Assembly (NCBI GenBank): GCA_902783925.1
Contig: CACZSV010000182.1
Span: 1-5,691 of the forward strand
From: an uncultured Coriobacteriaceae bacterium
GTDB lineage: Bacteria > Actinomycetota > Coriobacteriia > Coriobacteriales > QAMH01
Length of the DNA stretch: 5,691 bases
Reading direction: 5' to 3'
Shown here: one piece after another, positions 5,098 through 5,691 of the stretch
Position numbering within the stretch: the stretch's first letter is position 1
How the letters are laid out: the number at the start of each line of letters is the position of its first letter
Notes under the pieces: model-generated
What the model saw: the letters and a program-made list of their open reading frames with translations, nothing else
Databases searched by the model: none
What the model was told of the DNA's origin: nothing
Made by a program: the position numbers and the translations under genes

Positions 5098-5289
5098 CTA
5101 TACCGCGCCTGTTCCATACCAGACGTCGGAAGAGCAGCCACTCGCCCATCCGCCGGATACAGCCTCAATCTCAGCCTCGGATAGCTTGTAGCCTTCCTTC
5201 TTAGCGAGAGCCAGCATCTCCTCGGGGGTCTGGCACGCCTTCGCCTTCTCGCGCAGCTCGGGGCTAAGATCCATGTCGTCGATGTTCAT
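5098..5289 (-). CDS. Nif11-type leader RiPP precursor peptide
   Basis: The 63-residue product has the hallmark of Nif11-like natural-product precursors. Residues 8-47 form a helical, acidic leader: L-S-P-E-L-R-E-K, T-P-E-E-M-L-A-L-A-K-K-E-G-Y, then L-S-E-A-E-I-E-A-V-S-G-G. The final VSGG (44-47) is the double-glycine site cut by bifunctional peptidase-ABC exporters. The predicted core is the last 16 residues, WASGCSSDVWYGTGAV, with one Cys, three Ser, one Thr, two Trp and one Tyr. Nif11 leaders serve lanthipeptide synthetases, radical SAM enzymes and other RiPP enzymes; no such enzyme or exporter is in the window, so the modification is unknown. AAGGAA lies six bases before the ATG and a -10-like TATAAG is 55 bases upstream of it. 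It stands alone, as do scattered Nif11 precursors in some genomes. Confidence 0.85.
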   Translation of the reverse strand: MNIDDMDLSPELREKAKACQTPEEMLALAKKEGYKLSEAEIEAVSGGWASGCSSDVWYGTGAV

Positions 5290-5342
5290 AGCGCTTCCTT
5301 CCGTTCGATGTGCCGTAGTCCGCAGCGCAAAACTGCTCTTTT

Positions 5343-5350
5343 ATCTTATA
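5343..5350 (-). promoter_or_regulatory. Candidate -10 element of the Nif11 peptide gene
   Basis: On the - strand the sequence reads TATAAGAT, containing TATAAG and TAAGAT, both close to the -10 consensus. It would start transcription near 5337, giving a leader of about 48 bases before the ATG. No good -35 is seen, so an activator or alternative sigma factor may be involved. Confidence 0.4.
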
Positions 5351-5691
5351 CGATTCCAGATGGTTTTCGTCTCGGCAAAACGCCGGCGTTCCAGAACGTC
5401 ACGGCCGCTCTGAGCCGATGAGGGCACGCTCGTCCTTCGCCTGGGCATCGCCCTCCTGATGGCTGACGGCATCCCCCGCGCTGGTGCGGTTCCGGGAGAG
5501 GAAAGGGGCCGCGCCCTCGCCATCGGCGGTTCTCGGAATCGACCCCTGCACGACGGTTCGGGGGCGGTTAGGAAAACCAACGATTGTCCTACACCCTCCG
5601 CAACCACCGCGACACTACATGTATCGACACCAAATCCGTCAATTAACCCGCCAACTAATCAACGTGCAACCAAACGTCCCTTTCGCTTGCT
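5351..5691. other. Non-coding stretch at right edge
   Basis: I see no recognisable gene here. Frames on both strands are open for stretches but their products are dominated by Arg, Pro, Ser and Ala with no family resemblance or good ribosome binding sites. The centre (about 5400-5570) is GC-rich and the last 100 bases are AT-richer and T-poor on the + strand, which fits an intergenic region. It contains the - strand promoter candidate at 5614-5642. Confidence 0.4.
5614..5642 (-). promoter_or_regulatory. Candidate promoter pointing towards the Nif11 gene
   Basis: On the - strand TTGACG (5637-5642) and TGTAGT (5614-5619) are separated by exactly 17 bases, matching consensus at five and four of six positions. 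Transcription would start near 5607 and run about 320 bases before the Nif11 ATG. Nothing convincing is encoded in between, so it could drive a long leader, a small RNA, or be fortuitous. Confidence 0.35.

Noticed and set aside
4952..5191. 79-codon + strand frame antisense to the Nif11 gene
   Set aside because: Its second half is the complement of a well-supported peptide gene and ATG 4952 has no ribosome binding site. Only the first part may be a remnant.
5525..5560. T-arm-like GGGTCGATTCC on the - strand suggesting a tRNA
   Set aside because: The flanking bases do not pair as a five-base T stem and no acceptor, D or anticodon arm is seen nearby.
5341..5607. 88-codon - strand frame starting at a GTG close to the predicted transcript start at 5607
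   Set aside because: The product is dominated by Arg, Pro and Ser, has no ribosome binding site and no family resemblance. A leaderless start at the promoter is intriguing but the composition looks like a random GC-rich frame.
5459..5691. + strand frame from ATG 5459 running off the window
   Set aside because: No ribosome binding site, and the translation is low-complexity Pro/Thr/Asn-rich towards the end with no recognisable domain.

Overview
The window reads like chromosomal DNA of a gut actinobacterium of the class Coriobacteriia, most likely an Eggerthellaceae-type genome. This is inferred from the moderately high GC, the style of the iron-sulfur fumarate/succinate oxidoreductase fragment, the J-domain/HIRAN/Sel1-type cluster, and a Nif11-type peptide. 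No rRNA or other marker gene confirms it. I see no intact transposase, integrase, tRNA or CRISPR array.

Left part (1-1481, + strand): a 5'-truncated protein with a J-domain-like HPD segment overlaps a HIRAN-domain protein, which overlaps a third gene resembling the N-terminus of a Sel1/TPR-type protein. The overlaps imply a translationally coupled operon. The third gene stops after 138 codons, exactly where a different sequence begins: the 3' third of an iron-sulfur subunit of the succinate dehydrogenase/fumarate reductase family, without its own start or N-terminal domain. Two unrelated gene ends are thus fused near 1233-1242, which looks like a deletion or recombination scar.

Middle part (1482-3291, + strand): a probable two-gene operon. 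The first gene is a 227-residue soluble protein that I can link only tentatively to the bilin reductase/red chlorophyll catabolite reductase fold. The second is a polytopic membrane protein of the DUF1295/steroid 5-alpha-reductase-like family, starting at a TTG with a strong Shine-Dalgarno sequence. Together they suggest reduction of a hydrophobic small molecule, with the substrate unknown. Three short inverted repeats fill the gap before the convergent degV-type gene.

Right-centre (3292-4872): a DegV-family (FakB-like) fatty-acid-binding protein on the - strand is divergent from a TetR-family regulator on the + strand. Their shared spacer holds two adjacent 14-bp palindromes (GTTACA-AA-TGTAAC type), a degenerate third copy, and a separate 10-bp inverted repeat next to the TetR start. 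This looks like an autoregulated, possibly fatty-acid-responsive pair.

Right end (4873-5691): mostly without recognisable genes, except a 63-codon - strand gene for a Nif11-type RiPP precursor. It has a VSGG cleavage site and a 16-residue core rich in Trp, Tyr, Gly and Ser with one Cys. No modifying enzyme or transporter lies in the window. This orphan peptide is the best candidate for an undescribed system here.
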